DNA from: Chersky-267 sp034666965
GTDB taxonomy: Bacteria > Chloroflexota > Limnocylindria > Limnocylindrales > CSP1-4
Length of the DNA: 64,000 bases
Assembly: GCA_034666965.1 (NCBI GenBank)
Contig: JAXDKT010000161.1
Location: 1 to 64,000 of the forward strand
Direction of reading: 5' to 3'
The position numbers and the translations under genes were made by a program. The notes under the pieces are model-generated. The model did not search any database, had not been told where the DNA came from, and saw only the letters and a program-made list of their open reading frames with translations. Positions 8,079-17,024 of the stretch are shown here, piece after piece (the first letter of the stretch is position 1; every line of letters starts with the position of its first letter).

Positions 8079-8783
8079 GTGATCCCGCTCCGGGACGCCA
8101 ACCCCGTCCGCCGCCGACCGGTCGTCACCCTGGCGATCATGGCGGCCTGCTTCGCCGTTTTCGGACTCGAGCTCGGGGCCCAGGCGGCCGGTGGCGAGGC
8201 GGGCCTCGAGGCTTTCTTCCGGGCGTACGGCGTCGTGCCGGTCGACCTGCTCGACGCGGTCGACCACGGTCGATGGCTGAGCATGCCCGTCCTGACCCTG
8301 ATCAGCCATCAGTTCCTGCACGGCGGCTGGCTCCACATCGGGGGCAACATGCTCTACCTGTGGATCTTCGGCAACAACGTCGAGGACCGCCTGGGCCGGC
8401 TGGGCTTCCTGCTGTTCTATCTGGCCGGCGGAATGGTTGCCGCGTTGACCCAGGTCGCGATCGACCCGGCCTCGGACGTCCCGCTGGTGGGCGCGTCGGG
8501 AGCCATTGCGGCCGTGCTGGGGGCCTATTTCGTGCTGTTCCCGCGGGCACGGGTCCTGTCGATCGTGTACGTGGTCGTGTTCTTCCAGCTGATCGAGGTT
8601 CCCGCGGTCTTCGTCCTGGGGCTGTGGTTCCTGCTCCAGGTCATCGACGGGCTGGCCTCGCTGGGGGCCACCGACATCGTGGGCGGCGTGGCGATCTTCG
8701 CCCACATCGGCGGCTTTGTGGCGGGCATGCTGGCCGGGCTGCTGCTTCGCTCGCGCGGGCCACGACCGCTCGGTGCGGCTTGA
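8079..8783 (+). CDS. Rhomboid family intramembrane serine protease
   Basis: 234 residues with about six membrane segments. The rhomboid hallmarks are present: an HxxxN-type loop in HGGWLHIGGNMLYLWIFG, the catalytic serine in GASGAIAAVLGAY (Ser140) and the catalytic histidine in AHIGGFVAG (His209). Rhomboids cleave single-pass membrane proteins inside the bilayer. The start is a GTG 13 nt after the upstream gene, so the two are probably co-transcribed. The substrate cannot be told from sequence. Confidence 0.92.
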   Translation: MIPLRDANPVRRRPVVTLAIMAACFAVFGLELGAQAAGGEAGLEAFFRAYGVVPVDLLDAVDHGRWLSMPVLTLISHQFLHGGWLHIGGNMLYLWIFGNNVEDRLGRLGFLLFYLAGGMVAALTQVAIDPASDVPLVGASGAIAAVLGAYFVLFPRARVLSIVYVVVFFQLIEVPAVFVLGLWFLLQVIDGLASLGATDIVGGVAIFAHIGGFVAGMLAGLLLRSRGPRPLGAA

Positions 8784-8818
8784 GCGGCCGCCCAGCGTGG
8801 CCCGCCGGATGACCGTGG

Positions 8819-8824
8819 GATAAT
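8819..8824 (+). promoter_or_regulatory. -10 element for a probably leaderless mRNA
   Basis: GATAAT lies 7 nt before the ATG at 8832, which places the predicted transcription start on or next to the start codon. No Shine-Dalgarno sequence is seen. Confidence 0.5.
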
Positions 8825-8831
8825 CGCGGCC

Positions 8832-9386
8832 ATGACCGAGCTCGTGGAGATGGTCGTCGAGAGCGTCCGGGTGCACATGCCCTCGAGCCAGCACGTGGTC
8901 ATCCTCAAGGAGCTCGACCACGAGCGCTACCTGCCGATCTGGATCGGCCCCTGGGAGGCGAACGCGATCGCCATGAAGCTCCAGGGCGTCTCGTCGGAAC
9001 GGCCGCTCACCCACGACCTGTTCTCGGCGACCCTGGACGAGTTGGGGGTCGCCGTCCGGCGAGTGGTCATCTCGTCGCTGGCCGAGGAGACCTTCCATGC
9101 CCGCCTGTTCCTCGAGTCCGGAGGGCGCGAGCTGGAGGTCGATTCGCGCCCGTCCGACGCGCTCGCCCTGGCCGTTCGGGTCGGCGTCCGGATCTTCGCC
9201 TCGGACGAGGTCCTCGACCGCGCCGGTGTTCGGCCTGACGATGCCGCCGGCTCGTTGGAGGGCCTCGAGTCGACCGACGACGCGGCCAACGTGGCCGACC
9301 CGCGCCTGGCGGTCTTCCGGGAGTTCATCAACTCGCTCGATCTGGGGGGCGATCTGGGAACCCGGGAGGGCCCCAACCGCGAGTAG
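8832..9386 (+). CDS. Bifunctional nuclease domain (DUF151) protein
   Basis: 184 residues. The sequence shows the BFN/DUF151 pattern: SQHVVILKELDHERYLPIWI, GPWEANAIAMKLQG, PLTHDLFSATLDELG and RPSDALALAVRVGVRIFASD. Members of this family have been described as nucleases acting on RNA and DNA in plants, but bacterial roles are poorly defined. A C-terminal helical stretch (DPRLAVFREFINSLDL) follows the domain. It appears to be transcribed from its own leaderless-type promoter and converges on the GT2 gene. Confidence 0.88.
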   Translation: MTELVEMVVESVRVHMPSSQHVVILKELDHERYLPIWIGPWEANAIAMKLQGVSSERPLTHDLFSATLDELGVAVRRVVISSLAEETFHARLFLESGGRELEVDSRPSDALALAVRVGVRIFASDEVLDRAGVRPDDAAGSLEGLESTDDAANVADPRLAVFREFINSLDLGGDLGTREGPNRE

Positions 9387-9458
9387 CCACGCCTGAACCG
9401 CGAGCGGCGATGGGGGCTCAAGGCTCATCCGCGGCGAGCGCCGAGGCATGCGCCGCGC

Positions 9459-10292
9459 TCACTCGTCGAGGATGGACTCCCCCCGAGCCAGGGCCCGGTC
9501 GGGCGACGCCCACATCCGCACGCGCAGGAGCCAGAAGTCGCGCACGGCCCTGAGGATGACCTGCGGGTTGGCCCCCGTTGGCGACCCCGCCGTGCGTGGA
9601 TAGTGGGGAACGCCGACCTCGACCACGGTTCGGCCCAGCGTTCGCAGGCGGATCAACAGCTCCGCCGACAGGAACGCGCCGCCCGATTCGACCCGGATCC
9701 CGTGCAAGGCTTCGCGGCGGTAGAGCTTGCAGGCGCAGTCGACGTCGGTCGCCCGCAGCCCGAAGAAGATCCGATTGGCCAGCCGGTAGCCCCGGGCGTA
9801 GATCGTCCGGATGAGCGGGTCGGCCCGGCGAATCCGGTACCCGATCACGACCGCCGGCCGATCCCGGGCCGACATGCGCTCGGTCAGGCGACCCAGGTCG
9901 GCGATCCTGAACTGCCGATCCCCGTCGGTGAACGCCACGAAACCGAACCGGGCGGCGTGGAACCCGGACCGCAGCGCCGCGCCATAGCCCAGGTTGGTCG
10001 GGTGGTGGACGGCCCGGACGATTCCGGGATGGGCCGCGGCCAGCCGGTCGGCGATCTCCCCGGTCCGATCGCGTGACCCGTCGTCGACGACAACGATCTC
10101 GAACCGATCGGCCAGCGTCGGCAGGGTGGCCAGCGCCTCGATCACGAGCGGCTCGAGGTTGTCTTCCTCGTTGTGGGCCGGAAAGAAATAGGACAGCTCC
10201 GGGACCCGCACGGGGTCACCGGTGGGCGCGCCTTCCTGTTGGCCAAGGTGTGCGTCGCTCACGGCGGGAATGTCTCCGGGGTGCTCATCCAA
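9459..10292 (-). CDS. GT2 glycosyltransferase, polyprenyl-phosphate mannose synthase-like
   Basis: 277 residues with a GT-A fold: an opening YFFPAHNEEDNLEPLV, the nucleotide-binding VVVDDGSRDRTGEIA, a DGDRQF metal motif (DxD) and a second conserved block near YRIRRADPLIR. This matches DPM1-type enzymes that transfer a hexose, often mannose, from a nucleotide sugar to polyprenyl phosphate at the cytoplasmic face. It lacks the C-terminal membrane helices of some relatives. It is divergent from the large protein O-mannosyltransferase gene, which needs exactly such a lipid-linked donor. The specific sugar is inferred from context. Confidence 0.8.
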   Translation of the reverse strand: MDEHPGDIPAVSDAHLGQQEGAPTGDPVRVPELSYFFPAHNEEDNLEPLVIEALATLPTLADRFEIVVVDDGSRDRTGEIADRLAAAHPGIVRAVHHPTNLGYGAALRSGFHAARFGFVAFTDGDRQFRIADLGRLTERMSARDRPAVVIGYRIRRADPLIRTIYARGYRLANRIFFGLRATDVDCACKLYRREALHGIRVESGGAFLSAELLIRLRTLGRTVVEVGVPHYPRTAGSPTGANPQVILRAVRDFWLLRVRMWASPDRALARGESILDE

Positions 10293-10333
10293 GTCGACGG
10301 CCGGCCTCGAGCGTCCGACGAAGGACCCTGCGC

Positions 10334-10339
10334 TATACT
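10334..10339 (+). promoter_or_regulatory. Candidate -10 for the O-mannosyltransferase gene
   Basis: TATACT on the plus strand, 59 nt before the chosen GTG at 10399. Its complement (AGTATA) may also serve the divergent GT2 gene. Confidence 0.4.
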
Positions 10340-10398
10340 CCGCTCCACCTCAGCGCTCGTGCAGGAGACGGACCTCTCTGGCAGTCGTTCATCCCGGT

Positions 10399-13300
10399 GT
10401 GCCCGACCGAGGCAGCGCAGCACCGAGGCGGTCGTTCGAGGCTGCCGGAGCGCTCCTCGCGATCCTGATCCTCGGTCTCGCCTTCCGCCTCATCATCGCA
10501 TACGTCCTGCTCCCGGGGTCCGGCTTCGGTGTGGACCGGAGCACCTTCCAATTCTGGGCCAGCGACCTCGCGGCGCACGGGCCGTTCGGCTTCTACGGAC
10601 GCGGCTTCTTCGTCGACTACACCCCCGGGTATCTGTACGTCCTGTGGCTGGTCGGCATCGTCGGCAATGCCCTGGGCGTCATCGGCGACCTGATCAAGCT
10701 GCCCGCGATCGTTGGCGACGTGGCGCTCGCATGGCTGATCCACTCGTTCGTCCGGGAGCTCGGTGGCTCGCGGCGGGCGGCCCTGATCGGGGCCATCCTG
10801 TTCCTGGTCAACCCGGTGACCTGGTTCGACAGCGCCATCTGGGCGCAGGTCGATTCGGTCGGCGTGGTCTTCCTGCTCCTGGGCCTGCGCGATCTTTGGC
10901 GGCATCGCCCCGAGCGGGCCTCGCTCTTCGCGGTCGTCGCCGCGATCGTCAAGCCGCAGCTGGGCATCCTGGTCCCGATCATCGCCGTCGTCCTGCTCCG
11001 CCGCCACGTCTACGAGTGGCTCCGGCCGCCCGTTGCGGCGTCCGCCGGTGGAGGCCGGTCGACGGATCTGTCGCCGGCCCGCCCGCGCGGCGATCCCTGG
11101 TTCGACCGGCTCGGCACCGGTCCGATCCGCCTGCTCACCAGTGCCGGAATCGGCCTGCTCAGCGCGATCGGGCTGTGCCTGCCCTTCGGGTTGTCCCCGG
11201 TCGGGCTCCTCGACCTGGTGGCCCGGGCCGCGGGCGGATACCCGTACGTCACGGTCAACGCCTACAACCCCTGGGCGCTCCTGAGCCATGACGGCAACGG
11301 GCTGGCTCAGAACGGCCAATGGCTGCGCGATGTGGCGGGTGATCAGACCGGCCAGGCCGCAACCTTGCTCGCCGGAATCCCGGCCGTCTACATCGGGACG
11401 GCCCTGCTCCTGACGGCGATCGCTGTGGTGGTCATCGTCGTCGCCCGCTGGGCCCGGCCCACCCTGCTCACCCTGGACGGCGTCGGGCGGAGGATCGCGG
11501 TCGTGACCGACGAGCGCCGCCTGCTCGTGGTGGCGCTGACGGTCCTTGCCCTGGTCTTCTTCGTGCTACCGACCCGGGTCCACGAGCGCTATCTCTACCC
11601 AGCGTTTGCCCTCGGCGCGATCCTCGCGGCCAGCTCGCTCCGCTGGCGGATCGCCTATGTCGTCCTGGCCCTGGCCAGCTTCGCGAACCTGTACGCGATT
11701 CTGCTCACGCCCTTCTACGAAAACCCGGGGATCAAGGACTGGCTGGGGATCGGCGACGCGATCCGGTCGCCACTGGGGGTGACCCTGGTGGTCGCCGCCC
11801 ACGTGATGGTGCTCGTCTGGGCCGCGACTGAGCTCCGGCCGGCGGCCATCCGCCGACTCGACCTCGAGACGCTCCGCGACGCCCTGCGGGAGCGCGCCCG
11901 CGAGGACGGCAGCCCCGCCGACACTGAACCGGCGTCCAGGGGCCCGGAAGCCGGGGCCCGGCTGCGAGACCTCGAAGGCGCCCGGTCTGGCGACCCGGCT
12001 GCCATCGGCAGCGGCCCAGTCGTCATGGGCGCGCTCCGCCCCGACAGCCAACCCGCCGGCCAGTCGGGCGGGCTGCCCCTGCCCTTTGGCCTGGGCGCGG
12101 TTCGGGCCCGGTTGTCCGACCGATCGCGCAGTCTCCACGGTGAGGGCGGCGGGCGGCTCGACCGCCTCGACGTCTGGCTCGTCATCGTCATCGTGGTCGC
12201 CAGCCTGGTCCTGCGGACGTTTCGGTTGTCCGAGCCGTACCGGATGCACTTCGACGAGGTCTACCATGCCCGGACCGCGACCGAGTTCCTCCAGGACTGG
12301 CGCTACGGCCAGCCGCACGACATCTACGAGTTCACCCATCCTCACCTGGCGAAGTACGTCATCGCCCTGGGGTTGATCGTCGCCGGCGACGACCGGGTGA
12401 CGGCCCAGCGCTCGCTGGGGACCGCGACCCGGGACGTCCTGGTCGAGCCGCGCTGGCTCGATCCGTCCCTGCCCGGGGGTCGGGCCGGGGAACGGTTCTA
12501 TGCGGCCGGCGGGGACCGCCTCACCGCCTACGACCTGGTCGGTCGCCAGGAGATCGCGAGCTGGCCGGTCCCGGGGGCGAGCGCCCTGGCCCTCGATCCG
12601 GTCGCCCATCGGGTCCTGGTCGGGACGGACGGCGGCGCGCTGCTCGCACTCGATACGACCGCCGAGCTCGACCAGCTCCGGGCCGGCGGCTCCGGGAGCG
12701 GCTCGGGCAGCCCGGCGGCTGAGCTCGGCGGGCCGACGGCCCTGGCCGAGGTCGGAGCCCCGATCGTCCGAATGGCCATCACCGACGACGGGACCGGGTT
12801 GGCCCTGGTCACCGGCGGCGGCGAGGTCGTCTCGGTCGACCCCGGCAGCGGCGCCGTCCTCGCCCGGACGCCGATCGAAGGCGCCGCGGACGTGGTCGAC
12901 GGCGGGCTCGGGAATGGCCTGACCGCAGACCCGACGAGCGTGACCGACCCGGCGGCCGCGGCCGGCGTGCTGGCCGGGATCACCGGCGGGGACCGGGCCG
13001 ACTACCAGGCCCGCCTGGCGAAGGCGGCCACCGGCGACGCCGGCGAGCTCGTCGTGCTGGCCGGCTTCCCGGATGACCAGCGTGCGCCAATCGATGCCGC
13101 GATCGCCGATGGCCGGCTGACAGGCTTCACGGTCACGCCCCTGCCCCGGATCGCGGTTACCGGTTCGAATGGGCTGTCATTCGTGTCGCCGGCCACCGGC
13201 GAGGTTGTCGATACGATCGAGCTCGATGCCGCGGGTCGCGGCGTGGCCAAGGTGACCGGGATCGACAAGCCGACGGTGTACGTCGCCCTGGCCGACCGGC

Positions 13301-15810
13301 GGGTGGCCGTCGTCGAGATCGGCGAGTCCGACGGCAAGGTGCGGCCGCATCTCGACACGACGTTCTGGGTCCCGGGCGATGTCCGCCGCGTGCTGTTCGA
13401 CGAGCCGACCGGGATGGTCCACGTGCTGGGCACGGCGCCGGATGGCTCGGGCGACACGATCTACGTCGTGGAGCCGCACGCCAACGCGGTCTATGCCGAT
13501 GCCCGCCTGCCGTTCGCGGCTGGAGCCTGGGCCCTCGATGCCGACGCGATGAACCCGAGCGGCGACCGCGAGGCGATCTTGGTCTCGTCCTCGGACGGGA
13601 CCCTGGCGTCGGTCGATGCCGGTCAGCACGCCTTCGCCTGGCGCCTGCCCGGAGTGATCGCCGGGGCCCTGATGGCGGGGCTGATCTTCCTCCTGGTCCG
13701 GACCCTGTTCCGCCGCCGCGACGTGGCGGTCCTGGCCGGGATCCTGGTGCTGGTCGACGGGATGCTCTTCGTCCAGAGCCGCATCGCGATGAATGATGTC
13801 TACGTCGGGTTGTTCATCGTCGCCGCATATGCCCTGTTCGCGCCGCTGTGGACCGGTCGCTGGCGCAGCCCCTGGGCGTTCTGGGTCGTCCTGCCAGTGG
13901 TCGGGGTGCTGCTCGGCCTGGCCCTCGCCTCCAAATGGGTGGCGCTGTACGCCGTCGCCGGGATCGCCGTCCTCATCCTGGGCCGCTCGGCGCTGGGGCG
14001 GATCGTCCTGATCCTGGGGTTCATCCTGGGAACGACCGTGCTGGGCCTCATGGCCATGGCGGTCCCGGCCGGGGCCCTCACCAGCGGTGGCAACCTTCTG
14101 TTCGTCGGGCTGATGGTCGCGCTGACGCTGGTCGCGGTCGTCGTCACGGTGCTCCACCCGATCGCCTGGTCGCTCGAGGAGACCCGCCTGGCCATCGTCG
14201 GGCCGGCGGCGCTCGGGATCCTGGTCTTTCTTGTTGCGGTGCCCCTCGGCCTGGCGTCGAAGCCGTTGACGCTCGGTCCTCTGACCGTGAACCCGATCGA
14301 AGTCGCCCTGACCCTGATCCTGGCCTCGGGCGGCGTCTGGCTGCTCATGCGCTTCGCCGGGCTGTGGGGCATCGGTCCACTGGCGCCTCGACCCGATCCG
14401 GACGATCCGGTCCTTCTGGCCGATCCGCCGGCCCAGCCTCCGGAGGGCTGGCTCCGTCCGGGGGCCATGCTCGGCCTGCCGATCGTCTGGGCGGCCATCT
14501 GTCTGGTGGCCATCCCGCTGGCGGTTTACGTCGTGTCATACGTGCCCTGGGTCGCCCTCGGCAACCGGATCACCGACGGCTGGCCGCCGGGCAACACCGG
14601 CCAGACCCTGCTGGATCTGACCCGCTCGATGTACGACTATCACAACGGCCTCCGAGCGACCCATGCCGCCTCGTCGCCGTACTGGGCCTGGCCGTTCGAC
14701 CTCAAGCCGGTCTGGTTCTACCAGGACAGCTTCGATGCCGGGACCGCCGGGGCGATCTATGACGCAGGCAACCTTGTGGCCTGGTGGCTGGCGGTCCCGG
14801 CGATGGCCTTCGTCGCCTGGCAGGCATTCAAGCGCCGAAGCCTGGGCCTGGGCCTGATCTTCGTGGCCTTCGCGTTCCAGTGGATGCCCTGGGCCCGGAT
14901 CGACCGGGCCACGTTCCAGTACCACTACTACGCGGCGTTGCCGTTCGTGCTCATCGCCCTGGCCTACTTCCTGGCCGAGCTGCGCCACGGACCGTCGGCG
15001 CGGACCTGGGCCCTGGCTCGGCTGTCGGCGGCCCTGGCCGTGCTGGGTCCGGCCCTGCTGTGGCTGTTCAAGGGACCACTGTGCGCCTTCGTCAGGGTCG
15101 AGGCGGTGAACCCCGGATCGCAGGCGTGCGTGGCCACCGCGCCGGGCCAGATCGTCCTCACCTGGCGGTCGGCCGGGCTGGCCGGGGTCCTCCTGGTCGC
15201 CGGGGCGCTGGTCGTGGTCCAGCTGCTCCGCCTCGGGGCGCCGGAATCGTCACCGGGAGAGACCGGCCGACGGCTGGTCCGCTTGGCCCTGACCGCCGCG
15301 GCCGGGGTGGTCGGGCTGCTGCTTGCCGGCAGTCAGCTCAGCGACACTCCGATCCTGACCCAGGACGGCTTCCGGATCGAGCCGATTGCCCTGGTGGTGC
15401 TGGTCGGTCTGGCGCCGGTCGCCTGGGTCGTGGCCACGGCCCGGGACGTGCGTCGGTTCGTGGCCGGCGCGGTGCTGGCCTGCCTGGCCTGGTTCGTGAT
15501 CTGGTATCCGAACCTGTCCGGCCTGCCCCTTCCAGCGACGATCGTGAACGCCTACCAGGGCTTGCTCCCGACCTATCTCTATGCGTTCCAGTTCCCGGTG
15601 AACACGGATCCGGTGGTGCCGTTCCACCTGTTCGCCCCGGTCAAGGTGCTGGGCCTGGCCGTGCCCGGCGCACTGCTGCTGTTCGTCGCGCTGTTGATCA
15701 CCTGCCTGGTCGTCGGCTACAGCGCCTGGACGTGGCGGGTCTCGCTCGCCGAACGCAAGCTCGCCGACCGCGATCCTGGCTCGGTCAGCCGGACCGGCCA
15801 GGCGGGCTAG
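10399..15810 (+). CDS. Two-module GT-C protein: GT-C transferase fused to protein O-mannosyltransferase with inserted propeller
   Basis: 1803 residues, about twice a normal GT-C enzyme. Residues 1 to about 540 form a first multi-span module with FDSAIWAQVDSVGVV and THV-type HERYLYP motifs (TRVHERYLYPAFALG), typical of mannosyltransferase-like GT-C proteins. A soluble linker follows. From about 590 a second module starts with PMT family marks: HFDEVYHARTATEF (the DE motif), THPHLAKYVIALG, and later SRIAMNDVYVG and FQYHYYAALPF. Between the HPHLAK helix and the next membrane span (FAWRLPGVIAG) sit about 400 residues of repeated strands resembling a propeller (nt 12390-13620). The start is a GTG; upstream codons precede the promoter. 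PMTs glycosylate exported proteins from polyprenyl-phosphate mannose. It shares a CTAG stop overlap with pimA. Confidence 0.85.
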   Translation: MPDRGSAAPRRSFEAAGALLAILILGLAFRLIIAYVLLPGSGFGVDRSTFQFWASDLAAHGPFGFYGRGFFVDYTPGYLYVLWLVGIVGNALGVIGDLIKLPAIVGDVALAWLIHSFVRELGGSRRAALIGAILFLVNPVTWFDSAIWAQVDSVGVVFLLLGLRDLWRHRPERASLFAVVAAIVKPQLGILVPIIAVVLLRRHVYEWLRPPVAASAGGGRSTDLSPARPRGDPWFDRLGTGPIRLLTSAGIGLLSAIGLCLPFGLSPVGLLDLVARAAGGYPYVTVNAYNPWALLSHDGNGLAQNGQWLRDVAGDQTGQAATLLAGIPAVYIGTALLLTAIAVVVIVVARWARPTLLTLDGVGRRIAVVTDERRLLVVALTVLALVFFVLPTRVHERYLYPAFALGAILAASSLRWRIAYVVLALASFANLYAILLTPFYENPGIKDWLGIGDAIRSPLGVTLVVAAHVMVLVWAATELRPAAIRRLDLETLRDALRERAREDGSPADTEPASRGPEAGARLRDLEGARSGDPAAIGSGPVVMGALRPDSQPAGQSGGLPLPFGLGAVRARLSDRSRSLHGEGGGRLDRLDVWLVIVIVVASLVLRTFRLSEPYRMHFDEVYHARTATEFLQDWRYGQPHDIYEFTHPHLAKYVIALGLIVAGDDRVTAQRSLGTATRDVLVEPRWLDPSLPGGRAGERFYAAGGDRLTAYDLVGRQEIASWPVPGASALALDPVAHRVLVGTDGGALLALDTTAELDQLRAGGSGSGSGSPAAELGGPTALAEVGAPIVRMAITDDGTGLALVTGGGEVVSVDPGSGAVLARTPIEGAADVVDGGLGNGLTADPTSVTDPAAAAGVLAGITGGDRADYQARLAKAATGDAGELVVLAGFPDDQRAPIDAAIADGRLTGFTVTPLPRIAVTGSNGLSFVSPATGEVVDTIELDAAGRGVAKVTGIDKPTVYVALADRRVAVVEIGESDGKVRPHLDTTFWVPGDVRRVLFDEPTGMVHVLGTAPDGSGDTIYVVEPHANAVYADARLPFAAGAWALDADAMNPSGDREAILVSSSDGTLASVDAGQHAFAWRLPGVIAGALMAGLIFLLVRTLFRRRDVAVLAGILVLVDGMLFVQSRIAMNDVYVGLFIVAAYALFAPLWTGRWRSPWAFWVVLPVVGVLLGLALASKWVALYAVAGIAVLILGRSALGRIVLILGFILGTTVLGLMAMAVPAGALTSGGNLLFVGLMVALTLVAVVVTVLHPIAWSLEETRLAIVGPAALGILVFLVAVPLGLASKPLTLGPLTVNPIEVALTLILASGGVWLLMRFAGLWGIGPLAPRPDPDDPVLLADPPAQPPEGWLRPGAMLGLPIVWAAICLVAIPLAVYVVSYVPWVALGNRITDGWPPGNTGQTLLDLTRSMYDYHNGLRATHAASSPYWAWPFDLKPVWFYQDSFDAGTAGAIYDAGNLVAWWLAVPAMAFVAWQAFKRRSLGLGLIFVAFAFQWMPWARIDRATFQYHYYAALPFVLIALAYFLAELRHGPSARTWALARLSAALAVLGPALLWLFKGPLCAFVRVEAVNPGSQACVATAPGQIVLTWRSAGLAGVLLVAGALVVVQLLRLGAPESSPGETGRRLVRLALTAAAGVVGLLLAGSQLSDTPILTQDGFRIEPIALVVLVGLAPVAWVVATARDVRRFVAGAVLACLAWFVIWYPNLSGLPLPATIVNAYQGLLPTYLYAFQFPVNTDPVVPFHLFAPVKVLGLAVPGALLLFVALLITCLVVGYSAWTWRVSLAERKLADRDPGSVSRTGQAG

Positions 15811-17024
15811 GCCGGCGCCAGGGGATCGGGCTCGACGGCCTCCGTCGTCGAGCTGACGACCCGCGGCGACGGCGGGACCTCGGCGCGGAAGTCCGGAGGG
15901 AGCGCGCCCTGGGCCGCGAGGCGACGGATGACGAAGCCGTAGTAGGTCTCGACCCGATCGGTGATCCGCTCCCAGCTGAATGCTTCGGCACGCTCCCGGC
16001 CGCTCTCGCTCATCTGCTCGCGGAGGGCGTCGTCGACGAGCAGCCGGCCGATGGCCGAGGCCAGCTCGCGCGGCTCGCCGGGCGGGACCAGGAGGCCCTG
16101 CTCTCCGCGCCGGACCACCCCCTTGTAGCCGTGGATATCCGAGGCCACGATCGGCGCGCCGGCCGCCATCGCCTCGAGCAGGACGATCCCGAACGACTCG
16201 CGCCCCGTGGCCGGCGCGACGAACACGTCCGCGGTGCGGAACAGCTGGGCCTTCTCGGCGTCGGTCACCCGACCCAGGAACTCGACCCCCGCCAGGCGGC
16301 GGGTCAGCACGTAGCGCCGTGCCTCGCGCTCCTGCGGACCCGAGCCGACGACCAACAGCCGGCAGGCGCAGCCGGTCTTGCGCAGGATCCGGTAGGCCTT
16401 GAGCAGGTCGAGCAGGCCCTTGCGCGGCTCATGGCGGCCGAGGAAGAGCAGGTTGCGGGTGCCGTCCTGCCAGCGCGCGATGGGCACCGCCTTGCGGTAG
16501 CGGTCCACATCGACCCCGTTGGGGATGACCTTGTAGTCGCCCGGGACGAAGCGATCGATGAAATGGCGGGCAGCCGCGCTGACCGCGATCCGGCCGTGAA
16601 GCAGGCGGGCATGGCCCTGCATCACCCGCGCCCCGAACTCGTACGACAGCGAGAACCCGGCGTAGGCGTGGAACGTGGCCACATTCACGCTCCGCGACCG
16701 GCGCAGGAGGATGAGCGACAGGAAGGGCACGAAGGGCTCGTGGAAGTGGAGCACGTCGAAGCGTTCGCGCTCGAGCATGTCGTCGACCAGGCTGACGTAG
16801 CGGGGCGAGACGGTGACCGTCCCGACGGACCCGTTCATGGGCACGCTGAAGCCCTTGCCCAGGCGGATCACGTCACCCTCCGAGGCGCGCTGCAGCCCGT
16901 GGCTGCTGCTGATGATGCGCACGTCATGGCCGTGCAGGCGGAGGTTCTCGTAGAGATATCGGACGTGCTCGTTGACGCCGCCCGGGACCGGGTAGACGTA
17001 GGGCGTGACGAGGCCGATCTTCAC
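15807..17024 (-). CDS. pimA: GT4 glycosyltransferase, PimA-like (phosphatidylinositol mannosyltransferase)
   Basis: 405 residues. It has the GT4 layout: an N-terminal MKIGLVTPYVYPVPGGVNEH (the PGGVxxH motif of PimA-type enzymes), a middle VIPNGVDVDRY and LLFLGRHEPRKGLLDLLKAY, and the donor-site EX7E motif in GRESFGIVLLEAMAAG. PimA transfers mannose from GDP-mannose to phosphatidylinositol at the inner face of the membrane. Its operon partners (inositol phosphate synthase, CDP-alcohol transferase, two acyltransferases) support this role. It overlaps the PHP gene by 4 nt and is the last gene of the operon. Another GDP- or UDP-sugar and lipid acceptor is possible. Confidence 0.75.
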   Translation of the reverse strand: MKIGLVTPYVYPVPGGVNEHVRYLYENLRLHGHDVRIISSSHGLQRASEGDVIRLGKGFSVPMNGSVGTVTVSPRYVSLVDDMLERERFDVLHFHEPFVPFLSLILLRRSRSVNVATFHAYAGFSLSYEFGARVMQGHARLLHGRIAVSAAARHFIDRFVPGDYKVIPNGVDVDRYRKAVPIARWQDGTRNLLFLGRHEPRKGLLDLLKAYRILRKTGCACRLLVVGSGPQEREARRYVLTRRLAGVEFLGRVTDAEKAQLFRTADVFVAPATGRESFGIVLLEAMAAGAPIVASDIHGYKGVVRRGEQGLLVPPGEPRELASAIGRLLVDDALREQMSESGRERAEAFSWERITDRVETYYGFVIRRLAAQGALPPDFRAEVPPSPRVVSSTTEAVEPDPLAPA

